From Stieleria varia (GTDB lineage Bacteria; Planctomycetota; Planctomycetia; Pirellulales; Pirellulaceae): a stretch of 64,000 bases of DNA. Shown here piece after piece: positions 41,792 to 50,944 of the stretch. Numbering within the stretch: position 1 is the first letter of the stretch; each line of letters starts with the position of its first letter. The stretch covers positions 2,604,001 to 2,668,000 of the forward strand of contig NZ_CP151726.1 in NCBI RefSeq assembly GCF_038443385.1, written 5' to 3'. The position numbers and the translations under genes were made by a program. The notes beneath the pieces were generated by a model, which had not been told where the DNA came from, made no database searches, and saw nothing but the letters and a program-made list of their open reading frames with translations.

Positions 41792-43057
41792 TTACTTCCC
41801 CTTGTCGCCATAAGCTTTCTCAAGTCTTGCTTTGCGATCGGCCTGTCGTTTCCGATACTGGCTTTCGGCTTCACTGCGCTGAGCCTCTGCTTCTTCGATC
41901 ACCGAACTCGCGCTGCGGTCGGCCGCATCCTCAAGTTCTCGAATGCGTAGCGAGTCCAAGAAGTCGGTTGCGTCATTGGACATCGCAAAGTCGTCACTGC
42001 CCCAGGTCGCGATCACGTAGACCTTGGTGGTGGACGCATAGACTCGTGCGCGAGCCCTGTGAGGAACTCCTTTGATCGTTCCCACCGCTTCAAACCCTGT
42101 CACCCCGCGACGCGTGATTTGATCGGGAACCACATTGGCGATCAGTTTGTTGACCTCGGGACGAAGCTCTTCCAGACGCTGCTGCGGTGCCAACCGTGTC
42201 AGCCTCGTGGACTCTTCTTTGCTGAGATAGGCGATCGAGACCATGAATCCTTTGTTGCCCATCTGACCGATCGTTGTCTGTTGCTCGCTGTCTTTCACCT
42301 CCTTGACACTCTTTGGCATGAAAGCTTCGATCCCCATCGATTCATTGACGTAGCGTTGCAATCCTCGAGGAATACCTGCTTTGGCGGTCTTTGGGTTGTT
42401 CATCCTGGGCGGCGTTGGCGTTTCGGGCTTCGCCGAACTGGCAGGCGCGGCAGGTTTCGTTGTTGGAGCAGGTTTCGTTGTTGGAGCTGCCGGCGGTGCG
42501 TTTTTCTTTGGATTGGCTCCCAAGGGACCCACTGAATCGAGGAACTCGTTGGCGGCGGTGGTCTCGATCGCTCGGGCCGGCCCGGTAATGGATGACAGGT
42601 ACAGTCGTTGGCCGTCAAATAGGACGCGGTGACGCACCGAGATGCCGTTTCCCGCCGGACTGCTGTAGGCAAACTCGCTCGCGGGGATTCCGTGCTGTTT
42701 GAATTCGCGATCCGTTTTCAGGTTGTTACCCGACGCACTTCGATGCTGCTCACGGGCCTGTGCCATGAAATTCTTTGCAAGATCATTCACGAGTTGATCA
42801 TCCAACTTGATCGGCGAGATCACTTGTGTTCGCACCCGAAAGGCCATGTTGTCCACTGAGGCCGCTGACTCAAATTGAGTGTCCGTAATCTGCTGGCCCT
42901 CAATGACTGAGTCACGCGTGGTCGATGGCATCATGGCTTCGAACCGACCGTCCTGATTCACGTGTAGGCTCAGTGCGGGGCCATCCCCTAACGCATTGGA
43001 CGCATGAATCAATAGTGGCAACACACCCGCCCAAACGATGACTTTTAGTACGCGCAC
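41792..43057 (-). CDS. Secreted protein of unknown function with Pro/Ala linker
   Basis: The open frame reaches 43261, but the first 68 residues are translated from intergenic repeat sequence. The real start is probably the GTG at 43057, preceded by GGAGAG and giving the signal peptide VRVLKVIVWAGVLPLLIHAS. The mature protein (about 400 residues) has two similar domains of about 130 residues separated by a TTKPAPTTKP-type linker. The linker contains an 18-base tandem duplication at 42450-42485. Each domain carries a G(F/I)xA(V/S)... RV(R/L) pattern (GIPASEFAYSSPAGNGISV and GVTGFEAVGTIKGVPHRA). The charged C-terminus is rich in RQADRKAR-like helix. No family recognised. Confidence 0.72.
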   Translation of the reverse strand: MRVLKVIVWAGVLPLLIHASNALGDGPALSLHVNQDGRFEAMMPSTTRDSVIEGQQITDTQFESAASVDNMAFRVRTQVISPIKLDDQLVNDLAKNFMAQAREQHRSASGNNLKTDREFKQHGIPASEFAYSSPAGNGISVRHRVLFDGQRLYLSSITGPARAIETTAANEFLDSVGPLGANPKKNAPPAAPTTKPAPTTKPAAPASSAKPETPTPPRMNNPKTAKAGIPRGLQRYVNESMGIEAFMPKSVKEVKDSEQQTTIGQMGNKGFMVSIAYLSKEESTRLTRLAPQQRLEELRPEVNKLIANVVPDQITRRGVTGFEAVGTIKGVPHRARARVYASTTKVYVIATWGSDDFAMSNDATDFLDSLRIRELEDAADRSASSVIEEAEAQRSEAESQYRKRQADRKARLEKAYGDKGK

Positions 43058-43437
43058 GACGATCTCTCCGGCTAGGTGGTGTGAATGGTAAGTGTTTTTT
43101 CCGGTTGGAGAACGTACAGGCTTGGTACGACTTCCGCAGTTTCTCGGAAAAGACCAGATCATTCTAGCTGAACAGGGCCGCAGCGATGTATCGAGCAACC
43201 ACGAAACATTGGTTGCAAAACCAGTAATGGGATTCGCCAGAATTTCCTCTCGCAACGGCAACCACCAACGGTTTGTTTCGAGTCAAACCGCAACAAAACG
43301 AGTACCCGACGTTGTAGGCTGAGCATTCTTGCCTGCTCGGCGGGCTGGCCCGAAGTGGCGATTTGCGGAGGTGTTCTGTTAGAATGCGTGAAATGGATAT
43401 CCGTCCGTGAAAACCTGAACGAGCATTGCGTCTGACC
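43058..43437. other. Divergent intergenic region with a dispersed 24-base motif
   Basis: No gene is supported in these 380 bases. The motif gtaatgggattcgccag is at 43224-43247, one base different from the TIR-CHAT flanking repeats near its end (aatttcc instead of aattccc). The rest is unremarkable. Promoters of the flanking divergent genes lie here. Confidence 0.5.
43224..43247. repeat. Single copy of the GGGATTCGCCAGAATTCC motif family
   Basis: It matches the 25-bp repeats at 23325 and 28195 over 24 bases with a late difference. It has no cargo on either side within reach, so the motif occurs alone as well as in pairs. Confidence 0.75.
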
Positions 43438-44310
43438 ATGGGTACGAATCAGCATCCCCGCGATCACCTGGAATCCCACGATTTGCAGCAGCGGTATGAT
43501 GCGTTCAAGGCGGAGGGCGAAGTATTGGCGGGAGGGTTACTGGAGATCCCGCGTCGGGTTTCGATCCTGACTCACATGTACGCGGATTCTGGACGCAATC
43601 ACGCTTTCACGCAAATCGCTGCGCATGGTGCGCTCTGGGGCTTGGCCTATTTTGAGTCCGGCGGAACGCTCGGTCGGCTCGTTGCGAAGCGGTATTTTTA
43701 CAACCGGCGGGAGAAAGCTTTTCGACTGGGAATCTTGCGAGAGTTTTCAGAAGCGTTCCGGGTGGTGAATCGGCAAGTCTGCATCGACAGCTATGCAAAC
43801 TACTACTTCACCAAACATTTCGGCGACTCACCTGACGCCGAGACGGTCGTGCCGGCCGCGTTGCTGGACGCATTGAATCGTGTGCACCATGCCAGTCGAA
43901 ACGAATTGCAGCTCACATCGGAAGAGAAACGAGACGTGTTTGAGCAGTCGTTTCGAAACGAGCAGGAAGTCACGGTTGCGCCAGGCGTGGCGGCCGCGAT
44001 CGCCGCGTTCGACTGTCCGATCATGGCTTGGTTGTGTTTGCACCCTATCGTTCGGTTTTCGTACTTTCCAGCACTGAAATGGTTTTACTTCCGCGACTTC
44101 GCCAACACGGAGGAGCGGATCGAGCGAGGCCTGCAGGCCTATGCACTTGCTCAGCGAAGTGGCTGGGATCGGGTTTTCGACAGCATGCGATACTACGGCC
44201 AAATGCCCGACGCATTCTTTGATGAGCCCCACAAGCACTTTGCCGGATTGCGTTCCGATGCAGCCCGAGCAGCCAAGGTCGCAATGTCCTGGGGTAGCGA
44301 ATCCGCCTGA
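43438..44310 (+). CDS. Unknown soluble protein, 290 residues
   Basis: It starts at the ATG giving MGTNQHPRD (a start four codons earlier is less likely). It has no signal peptide or membrane helix. Central segments include ILTHMYADSGRNHAFTQIAA, AYFESGGTLGRLVAKRYF and NYYFTKHFGDSPDAE. The composition is helical and aromatic-rich, with WFYFRDFAN in the last third. No family recognised. It reads like a conserved planctomycete hypothetical rather than a random frame (no overlap with other genes, consistent codon bias). Neighbours give no functional clue. Confidence 0.7.
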   Translation: MGTNQHPRDHLESHDLQQRYDAFKAEGEVLAGGLLEIPRRVSILTHMYADSGRNHAFTQIAAHGALWGLAYFESGGTLGRLVAKRYFYNRREKAFRLGILREFSEAFRVVNRQVCIDSYANYYFTKHFGDSPDAETVVPAALLDALNRVHHASRNELQLTSEEKRDVFEQSFRNEQEVTVAPGVAAAIAAFDCPIMAWLCLHPIVRFSYFPALKWFYFRDFANTEERIERGLQAYALAQRSGWDRVFDSMRYYGQMPDAFFDEPHKHFAGLRSDAARAAKVAMSWGSESA

Positions 44311-44369
44311 CAGTGAGAATACGTAGGATAGATGTCCGGTCCGGTGGGGCACCGCAGGTTTTCATTCTC

Positions 44370-44498
44370 GTAGGTCATGCTCTGCATGGCATCATCCGTA
44401 CATCACAACCCGACCGCACCAGGCGTTGCTGAGAGTTGTCTCAGAGTCCAAGCGTACAGAAAAGCCAACCGTATTTCGTCATGCACAGCATGACCTAC
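44370..44498. repeat. Inverted repeat of palindromic GTCATGC units
   Basis: The arms 44370-44390 and 44478-44498 pair with one or two mismatches. The right arm is itself the perfect palindrome GTCATGC-ACA-GCATGAC. The right arm ends over the stop codon of the minus-strand gene at 44495. The arms enclose about 87 bases. A nested palindrome of this type suits a REP or MITE remnant, or a bidirectional terminator between these convergent genes. Confidence 0.6.
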
Positions 44499-45244
44499 AG
44501 TTTCTGCATTTGTTTCGCAGCCACGGTAATCTCGATTTCGCCATCGTGAATCACGGCGTCCGTCACGCGGATGTGGCCGTTCCGGCTACTTTCCCAATCC
44601 ATGTAGATCCGTGGCGGACTCGCGTTGAGGTCCATTGTGATTCCTTTGTTTGCGCGAGGTTGATGCGAGGCAAGCAGCTTCGCGAGTTTATCAACCGGCA
44701 ACGGCACATGACCGACGCGGAGACTTGTGATTTCGAGAATGAGTTTCTCGGGCGTCACTTGCGGTGACAACTCAGCGGTCAACACAACGGAGAATGTTTC
44801 AGCGTCCAGTCGCGCTGCCAAGACGACGCATCCGTTGCGGAAGAGGATTCGCGGATCACGTAATCCCGATCCACGAGGAAGCGGCATTTCAGCAGCGATC
44901 CAAGCATTGATTTCTTCTTGAGAAATGGATTGCGAGTTCGGATTCTGCTGTGAATCAAGGCCATCCATCATGGCAGACCACTCTTGGACGTTGAATCGCT
45001 CTTGCATCGTCGGTTCGTGCCTCAGTTGCAGGCGCTGCTCCGGCGTGAGTCCTCCGGCAACAAGCCGAACCAGTTTCGTTTCGAGTTGTCGCCGATGCTG
45101 GGCGTCGTCCTTCGTTTCCAACGCTTGGGCGTACGGCCCAGGCACGGAGGTCGCCAGGACGCAGGTGCAGATGATGCCGGCCACCAACAACGCGGTGAGG
45201 ACGCAGCAAGTAACGATAAAACGCAAAATGAGTTTTTTGAGCAT
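44495..45244 (-). CDS. Single-pass membrane protein of unknown function
   Basis: The 249-residue protein has an N-terminal helix (LILRFIVTCCVLTALLVAGI, about 4-30) and an otherwise soluble, helix-rich sequence. A basic Arg/Gln-rich middle (EQRLQLRHEPTMQERF) leads to a beta-rich end (GITMDLNASPPRIYMDWESS). It is probably anchored in the inner membrane and facing the periplasm. No family recognised. Upstream lies a 314-base gap without features, then the kinase module. Confidence 0.7.
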   Translation of the reverse strand: MLKKLILRFIVTCCVLTALLVAGIICTCVLATSVPGPYAQALETKDDAQHRRQLETKLVRLVAGGLTPEQRLQLRHEPTMQERFNVQEWSAMMDGLDSQQNPNSQSISQEEINAWIAAEMPLPRGSGLRDPRILFRNGCVVLAARLDAETFSVVLTAELSPQVTPEKLILEITSLRVGHVPLPVDKLAKLLASHQPRANKGITMDLNASPPRIYMDWESSRNGHIRVTDAVIHDGEIEITVAAKQMQKL

Positions 45245-45558
45245 TGGCTCTCCTTCGGAATCAAGAAGATCAATCGAAGGCTAGCACACAATTCACGTTC
45301 CACTGGTACCAACAATACCGAATCGGTTGCAGAGTCGGCTTAGTGGCATCAGACTCCTGGGGATTCGTGTGGAAATCAGATCCGTACTCGCTATTCAAGC
45401 CGCGAGCCGACCCAGAGGGGCTCTTCGGTCAATCGTGTTGGCATAGGAAGACAGTACGTTTGTGATCGCAGCGATCCGCGTTTTGCGGGTGTTTTGCGGG
45501 TGTTTTGCCCTCGATTTTGAGGTGAGACATTGGTTCATTGGCCAATCAAAGTTCGATC
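45245..45558. other. Intergenic stretch between unknown protein and kinase
   Basis: No gene is supported. Short 12-base direct repeats of ttttgcgggtgt occur at about 45480-45505. Nothing else is evident. Confidence 0.4.
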
Positions 45559-47871
45559 TCAATTCGACTTCAGACGGCGAAATTCCAAGCGTCGAAATTC
45601 TGCCCTCGTTGGGGAATCTGGCGAGCCGACTCCTCCCACCAGCACCGTCGCCGAATCCAATTCGTAAGGCAACACGACGGGTGTGCCGAGCATTTGACCG
45701 TTCCAGTACACATGAACCAGTCGTTTTTGGATGAACAATTGAAGTGAGTTGAATTCGCCGTTACCGTTCAACGGAGTTTGCTCGGCAAGCACCTTTTCAA
45801 GTTGTGTGTCGCGTTCCTGACGCCTTGGATCGAAGATGCTAGCCCCCACAGAGATCTGATTTTGATTGTAAACAATTCGCAGACCGTCATACGTATTCTT
45901 GCCATTCACGGTCTTCTTGTGGTTCAGGTCGACAATCCAGCCTCCATGGTCACCGACCGCACGAAGGTCCACATTAAGCAAACCCTCGTCTTTGTAGCTG
46001 AAGCGTGGATAGGCCCACCACCCACCCCAACTGCCATGATTCGGTTGTTTTCTCGCGAACACGAGCCGCTCGTTTTCAGTAGCGAGAAACGTGGTCGTGT
46101 CGTCAACCAATACCCGATCTGCGCTATAGTCGTCTTCGATAGAGGGCTCGGTTTCAAACCGATTCATAATGTCGACAATCGATCTCTCCACATCGGCAGA
46201 CGCTGATGGAATCGTAACGATGTTCGTCACTGGACTTTGTGAGGGGAGAAAAGACACTTTGACTCGGCGGCCCTCAGGAGATTCTAGACTGAACTGCTTC
46301 ACTGCCATCTGAAAGCCATGCTTGTTGAGCATGAGCTGCTTGCTTTCGGCATCAATGGTGACCAGTATCTCGGCTCCATCGTTCGGGTCCTGAATCTTGA
46401 TCGTCTTGTCTTCGGCTACATCCACTTCGATGGGCTTGCCGATTCCATCAAATTCAACCAGGACGCGACCGTTTTCTGTTTTCAAGCTGAGGAGGATTCC
46501 CGCAGCCCCAAGGATGAAAACGCCGACAAGCGTGGCGACGAATACTGCCCGACTGACTGGTATCCGGTATCTCTCTCGATGCACCGGGAGTCGGTCATTT
46601 TGCGTGTTGAGCCAGTTCTCCAAATCAGCGACAACCGCTTGCATGGAGGAATAGCGAGTTTCGACAGAGCCTGACATCATCTTTTCGACAATCGTGGCTA
46701 ATTCGATATCGATCTCAGGTCGCAACATTCGTACCGACTTGGGATTGGCGGCGCGAATTTGATCAATCACAGCTAGCACATTACCTTCATAGGGCAAGCG
46801 ATTGGTCAACAATTCGTAGAGGATGACTCCTAGGCTATAGACATCGCAGGCAGGTCCGACGGCATCCCGCTTGCCGCTCACTTGCTCAGGTGACATGTAG
46901 GCTGGCGAGCCAATGATCATGCCGCTTTGGGTAATCCGAGCGTCGTCGTGATTGTCGGACAGCAGGGCCAATCCAAAATCCATGATGATCGGCTCATTCT
47001 GTTGATCGATCATGATGTTGGCGGGTTTCAAGTCTCGATGGACGACTTTCGCCACATGAGCACATTGCAGGGCCAATGCCAGTTTTCGAGTCAGATTGAC
47101 GGCTTCATGTGGAGTGTACCGTTTTCCACTTTTTGTGGTTTCCTGCAGGGTTTGACCATTGATGTAGGCCATTGTGATGAAATGCAGCCCGTCAACTTGA
47201 CCGATGTCGTAAACGGGACAGAGGTTCGGCTGATGAAGAGTGGCTGCTGCCCGTGCTTCTCGTTGAAACCTTTCCATCCGATCGGATTTCTCGGTTTCAT
47301 CGTTCAGCTTAGAGACTTTGAGTGCAACGTGACGATGGAGTTTTTGATCTCTCGCTAAATAGACGTTGCCCATCGCGCCGGTGCCAAGCAACTTGATGAC
47401 TTCATAGCGTCCGATGTGTGTTGGAATCTCTCTGTCAGAGTCGAACTGACATTCTGAGCGTCCGGGCAGGTCAGCGTCAGAAGATCGGGAGGGTTGGCTA
47501 TCCGCGACCGTGCTCATTCCTTGCCGTATGGCGGTTGGCCATTTTTCCGCAACGGTGCTGTATTGGTTTTCGCTGTGACTCCACGAAGTGAAAACGGAGG
47601 AAACCACTTCGGAATCGCCAGGAAACCGCTTCAAATAGTCCTCTTGCGAGAAAACTTGTTTCTGCCGAGCACGCCATTCCAGCTCCAGGGTCAGCAACTC
47701 GGTCAATAGCGTTTGGGATAAGTCAGTGGAGCATTCGGCCAGGAACTCTTCGATGCATGGTTGTGCCCCGGCCTGCCAAGCGGCTTCAAACCGATCGGCG
47801 GTTGAGTCGATGATGCGGAGTCGCGAAATCTCTTGCGGGGAGTGACTTTTGATTGCCATATGTTCGCTCAT
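45559..47871 (-). CDS. Transmembrane serine/threonine protein kinase with lectin-like ectodomain
   Basis: The 770-residue Hanks-type kinase has an N-terminal region of about 150 residues with a DYLKRFPGD motif common in planctomycete kinases. The kinase domain follows at about 156-420, with the Gly-rich loop LLGTGAMGNVYLA, Lys185 in VALKV, HRD at 278-280 with KPAN, DFG at 298-300 and SPAYMSPEQ. A membrane helix lies at 442-463 and an ectodomain of about 300 residues ends in a concanavalin-like (DUF1080-type) beta-sandwich with the ending RLEFRRL. The start overlaps the large lipoprotein gene by four bases (ATGA), so they are translated in sequence. Together with the ECF sigma factor upstream it forms a signalling locus. 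Confidence 0.92.
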   Translation of the reverse strand: MSEHMAIKSHSPQEISRLRIIDSTADRFEAAWQAGAQPCIEEFLAECSTDLSQTLLTELLTLELEWRARQKQVFSQEDYLKRFPGDSEVVSSVFTSWSHSENQYSTVAEKWPTAIRQGMSTVADSQPSRSSDADLPGRSECQFDSDREIPTHIGRYEVIKLLGTGAMGNVYLARDQKLHRHVALKVSKLNDETEKSDRMERFQREARAAATLHQPNLCPVYDIGQVDGLHFITMAYINGQTLQETTKSGKRYTPHEAVNLTRKLALALQCAHVAKVVHRDLKPANIMIDQQNEPIIMDFGLALLSDNHDDARITQSGMIIGSPAYMSPEQVSGKRDAVGPACDVYSLGVILYELLTNRLPYEGNVLAVIDQIRAANPKSVRMLRPEIDIELATIVEKMMSGSVETRYSSMQAVVADLENWLNTQNDRLPVHRERYRIPVSRAVFVATLVGVFILGAAGILLSLKTENGRVLVEFDGIGKPIEVDVAEDKTIKIQDPNDGAEILVTIDAESKQLMLNKHGFQMAVKQFSLESPEGRRVKVSFLPSQSPVTNIVTIPSASADVERSIVDIMNRFETEPSIEDDYSADRVLVDDTTTFLATENERLVFARKQPNHGSWGGWWAYPRFSYKDEGLLNVDLRAVGDHGGWIVDLNHKKTVNGKNTYDGLRIVYNQNQISVGASIFDPRRQERDTQLEKVLAEQTPLNGNGEFNSLQLFIQKRLVHVYWNGQMLGTPVVLPYELDSATVLVGGVGSPDSPTRAEFRRLEFRRLKSN

Positions 47872-50339
47872 CGATTGAGCCGAGATTGAGTGGCTGGTAT
47901 TCGTTGAAGCTCCAGAAACTCGATGGCTTGTCCGGCCTCGGACGCCATTCCGATCAGTCCCGTTCCATCCTCCGCCAGCCTGAACAAGAGCTCAATTCCT
48001 TGTTGTGAGCTGCCAAAGACAAGGCTCTCCCCCGCTCCTCTGTTCTGCTCATGCTTTTGTAACACGATGGCGAACCCATGAACGTTATCACCATCGAGAC
48101 GTAGCTGTCCGCGAAATCGCGATCCCGGCGTGCGTTGTCTGGGAATCGAAAGTTCTACTTCCACAGTTCCAGTTGCATCGACGCCCGATGTCACTTTCAT
48201 CTCAATATCGGTTGATGATTCCATTCGCGAGTTGGTCAACCGCCCCTTCCAGCGATTCCCAGTGGCGCACGCCTGTTGCCAAGATTGAGCCATGCCATCG
48301 CGGTCCGAGGGGGCCTTAATCGAAGTCTCTTCTCTCGTTAGTTCAATGAGCTCTTTGGAACCGGAGATTCCCAGCAGTGTTGTTCCATCGGTGGACAATC
48401 GGAACTGATGCTTCGCGTCGCGATGCACCCCATAGACGTCGGCGTAGCCGCTGTATCCAAAGTGGGTGGGCTGTGCGACACTGGACTTCGCCTCCAGTAG
48501 GAGAGCATATCCATCGATGGCGCGGTCCATCGGGTCGAGCGTAGCAGAAAAAGATCGGAACTGATGAGGATTGTCTGGGTTCTGAATGGTCATTTGAAAC
48601 GCTTGCCCGTCGTCATGAACTTCACAAACGTTCAACACGACCTTGTCCGCGGCACTTTCACCGCGAACAATCTTGCCTGTCCAGCGAGTCCCCGATTGCA
48701 GAGCAGTTTCCCATCGCGACAGCGAGCTTTGCATTTCAGCGACCTCAGCGGCAGGTTTCAAGTCTACGGAAATATTCTGTGTGAGACTTCCCCGGCTGCT
48801 GCTTGCTCCAAAGCATTCACCTGTTGGAGAAAATGCGAGTCTCAGGGAACCGCCGATTCCGCTTGTGATCATTGGTAGCTGATGTTCCGTGCCTTGAAAC
48901 TTTGTTCCCTCGCCGGAAGTCCACTTCAGATTCAGCGGCCAAGAAAAAATGTTTTCCGGACTCGTCGTCAGCACTCCTTCGAAAATGGCCACGGCGAAAT
49001 CATCAACTGAGGTTTCCATGATCACACGGACATACTTGCCTTCGTCGCGGTTCTCGGCAAAAGTCAGCCGCACATTGCGTGAGACATCGCCATCATACTG
49101 AATCGCTCCCTCCCATACTCGTCCCCGGCCTGTCCACTGCTGAATCTGCGAACGGTATGCCCGATAGTCTGGCAGAGGCGATGAGATCGCTGTGTTTTGG
49201 AACGCAACTGGACTCTGCGACTTGAACCACGCTAGCTGGTTGTCCGAGAGAATACCTAAGGTGATGTTGCTTTGAGCATCTGTTTTTGGAAACGGGGGCT
49301 CCCCTTCAACTGGTGTGAGCGAAATTGACCAGCCGTCGGGCTGTGGGCGAACTCCGTCGGGCTGTGGGCGAACTCCGTCGGGCTGTGGGCGAACTCCGTC
49401 GGGCATCCCATTCTCATTGGAGGTCGGTTGCGGTGGATCGGCGAGCTTGAGCGATCCTATCCACGATGCGCGACGGAGATGGTCTGCAACGTCCTCAAGC
49501 AGAACGACAACCTTCTCACCGTCGCTCTCTTGATGCACAAACTGCAAGCTTAGTTGTTGAACCGGACCGTTCGTTGCGAATATTGATGCCTGAAACGATT
49601 GATTCGAATGGATCATGGCCAGCAATTGTTGATGCTCCCGATTGAGCCGTTCCTTCATCTGGACTTCTGCATTTGCAACCGCTTGGATCAGTTCATTGCG
49701 TTTGGCGATGAGTCGCGTGACCGAGTTTTCTGATACATTTGGTTCGAGCAGCACTGCGTCGTTAGGCAGGTCGTTGCGGGCGATCGCGTCTGCTCCGAAA
49801 CCTTTGGCAACGACCTGAATGTCCAGGTCTGTGAATTCCCATTTGGATGCATTTTTCCTGGCGATGACAGAGCCATTGCTGGTCGATTTGTCGCCGGTGC
49901 TGCCTGTCCGCCGAAATATTTGGAGCGGTGGCTCCGGCGGCGGCATTCTGGTCTTTGCAACGGATCGTTCTGGTTCGCGAAGACCGGCAAGCGTTTGTCT
50001 TGCTCGCTCGAAGCTGCTGGGGTCGTGATTGTATGCCGCAAATGCTTCGGCGAGTGATTCTGGATGAAATGTATCGCACTTCAGTTGTTCGTGGACTTGA
50101 AACTCAAGTTTCAAGCTACTGTCCGACTGTTTGTTCGAGTTGACCAGAGAAATGGAATTCAGTGTTTGATTGACTTCGCCGCTGCGATGGTGGGTCCGAA
50201 TCCAAACGTCGAGCTCCTCCATCGACGGCCGATCGGAGCCGCATCCTGATGACACAATCGCAAGAACACCGGCTGTGAACGCAAGTGTCGCTTGCCATAC
50301 AAGCAGACCATGAGAGACACACGTTTTTTGTTGACTCAT
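47868..50339 (-). CDS. Large lipoprotein with three tandem beta-domains
   Basis: The 823-residue lipoprotein has the lipobox IVSSGC with Cys33. After an N-terminal helical region come three repeats of about 130-150 residues, each starting W(E/T/K)G and ending in a DGTxLxGxxS-like strand (VWEGAIQYDG, RWTGKIVRGE, RWKGRLTNSR; FSPTGECFGAS, STDGTTLLGIS, AEDGTGLIGMA). A fourth diverged copy may precede them. Three 21-base tandem units at 49333-49395 encode repeated DGVRPQP between the degenerate copy and the first repeat. It is co-transcribed with the kinase and is a candidate ligand-binding partner of the kinase ectodomain. No family recognised. Confidence 0.8.
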   Translation of the reverse strand: MSQQKTCVSHGLLVWQATLAFTAGVLAIVSSGCGSDRPSMEELDVWIRTHHRSGEVNQTLNSISLVNSNKQSDSSLKLEFQVHEQLKCDTFHPESLAEAFAAYNHDPSSFERARQTLAGLREPERSVAKTRMPPPEPPLQIFRRTGSTGDKSTSNGSVIARKNASKWEFTDLDIQVVAKGFGADAIARNDLPNDAVLLEPNVSENSVTRLIAKRNELIQAVANAEVQMKERLNREHQQLLAMIHSNQSFQASIFATNGPVQQLSLQFVHQESDGEKVVVLLEDVADHLRRASWIGSLKLADPPQPTSNENGMPDGVRPQPDGVRPQPDGVRPQPDGWSISLTPVEGEPPFPKTDAQSNITLGILSDNQLAWFKSQSPVAFQNTAISSPLPDYRAYRSQIQQWTGRGRVWEGAIQYDGDVSRNVRLTFAENRDEGKYVRVIMETSVDDFAVAIFEGVLTTSPENIFSWPLNLKWTSGEGTKFQGTEHQLPMITSGIGGSLRLAFSPTGECFGASSSRGSLTQNISVDLKPAAEVAEMQSSLSRWETALQSGTRWTGKIVRGESAADKVVLNVCEVHDDGQAFQMTIQNPDNPHQFRSFSATLDPMDRAIDGYALLLEAKSSVAQPTHFGYSGYADVYGVHRDAKHQFRLSTDGTTLLGISGSKELIELTREETSIKAPSDRDGMAQSWQQACATGNRWKGRLTNSRMESSTDIEMKVTSGVDATGTVEVELSIPRQRTPGSRFRGQLRLDGDNVHGFAIVLQKHEQNRGAGESLVFGSSQQGIELLFRLAEDGTGLIGMASEAGQAIEFLELQRIPATQSRLNR
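49333..49403. repeat. 21-base tandem repeat in coding sequence
   Basis: The unit ccgtcgggctgtgggcgaac plus t occurs three times in a row, with a partial fourth. It lies in frame inside the large lipoprotein and gives a heptapeptide repeat. The number of units may vary between strains. Confidence 0.85.
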
Positions 50340-50387
50340 TCCGCTCTCCAGCGTTGTGTAGGTGCCAAGTTGATGCCGAAAGATGTT

Positions 50388-50753
50388 CTATTGACGCCGC
50401 ACGGAGAAAACTTCGCCGTCGTCAACGCCGATGAGGATGTAGTGGTCTGGGGTCACCCACTTGATCCAGCGTTGGTTTGGCGAACCCGCGTCGGCTCTCT
50501 CTTTTGGCGTCGGAATGTAGACGCCGGGGATTTCCGGATCATCGGCGAGCACCTCCACACCCGTTCCTAGCATCTGTTCGACCTGCTTCAGTGGCATTCC
50601 GACCTTGACCTTGGTAAAGTCTTGATTGGTCGGGCTTCCCTGGTTGGTCGGGCCACCACAGCCAGTCAACACAAACAAGCTCAACAGAGCAGCGGGCCAC
50701 CACCATTGGCGATGCGTTTCATGGGGTCGATGAATTGCTGTCGATCGCACCAT
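50388..50753 (-). CDS. Small lipoprotein with SmpA/BamE-like motif
   Basis: The 121-residue protein has the lipobox VLTGC (Cys32). The KVGMPLKQVEQMLG segment recalls the SmpA/OmlA (BamE) fold, where GM(T/S)xxQVxxLLG marks the first helix. The rest is short and beta-rich. BamE helps outer-membrane protein assembly, but many small lipoproteins share the fold and use it for other binding. The gene is 48 bases upstream of the large lipoprotein on the same strand and divergent from the sigma factor, so it is probably part of the signalling locus. Confidence 0.72.
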   Translation of the reverse strand: MVRSTAIHRPHETHRQWWWPAALLSLFVLTGCGGPTNQGSPTNQDFTKVKVGMPLKQVEQMLGTGVEVLADDPEIPGVYIPTPKERADAGSPNQRWIKWVTPDHYILIGVDDGEVFSVRRQ

Positions 50754-50944
50754 CTGGATTGATTCCTTCGAACGGCGTAAATGTTCTGAAAAGCGGGATT
50801 CTGAAATGACTACCTCTCAATGGCCCGGCACAACCGATTGGGTGACAGAAAATCCGGAAAAACATTTTCATAGCATTTGGGCTTGCGACACGTCGTACCG
50901 TAGAGTCAACGTTGGTCGACCTCTCGCTTCGGTCCTTCAATCCA

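Noticed and set aside
41792-43261. Long form of the secreted protein starting at 43261
   Set aside because: The first 68 codons are translated repeat and intergenic sequence with no signal peptide. The GTG at 43057 follows a ribosome binding site and gives a proper signal peptide.
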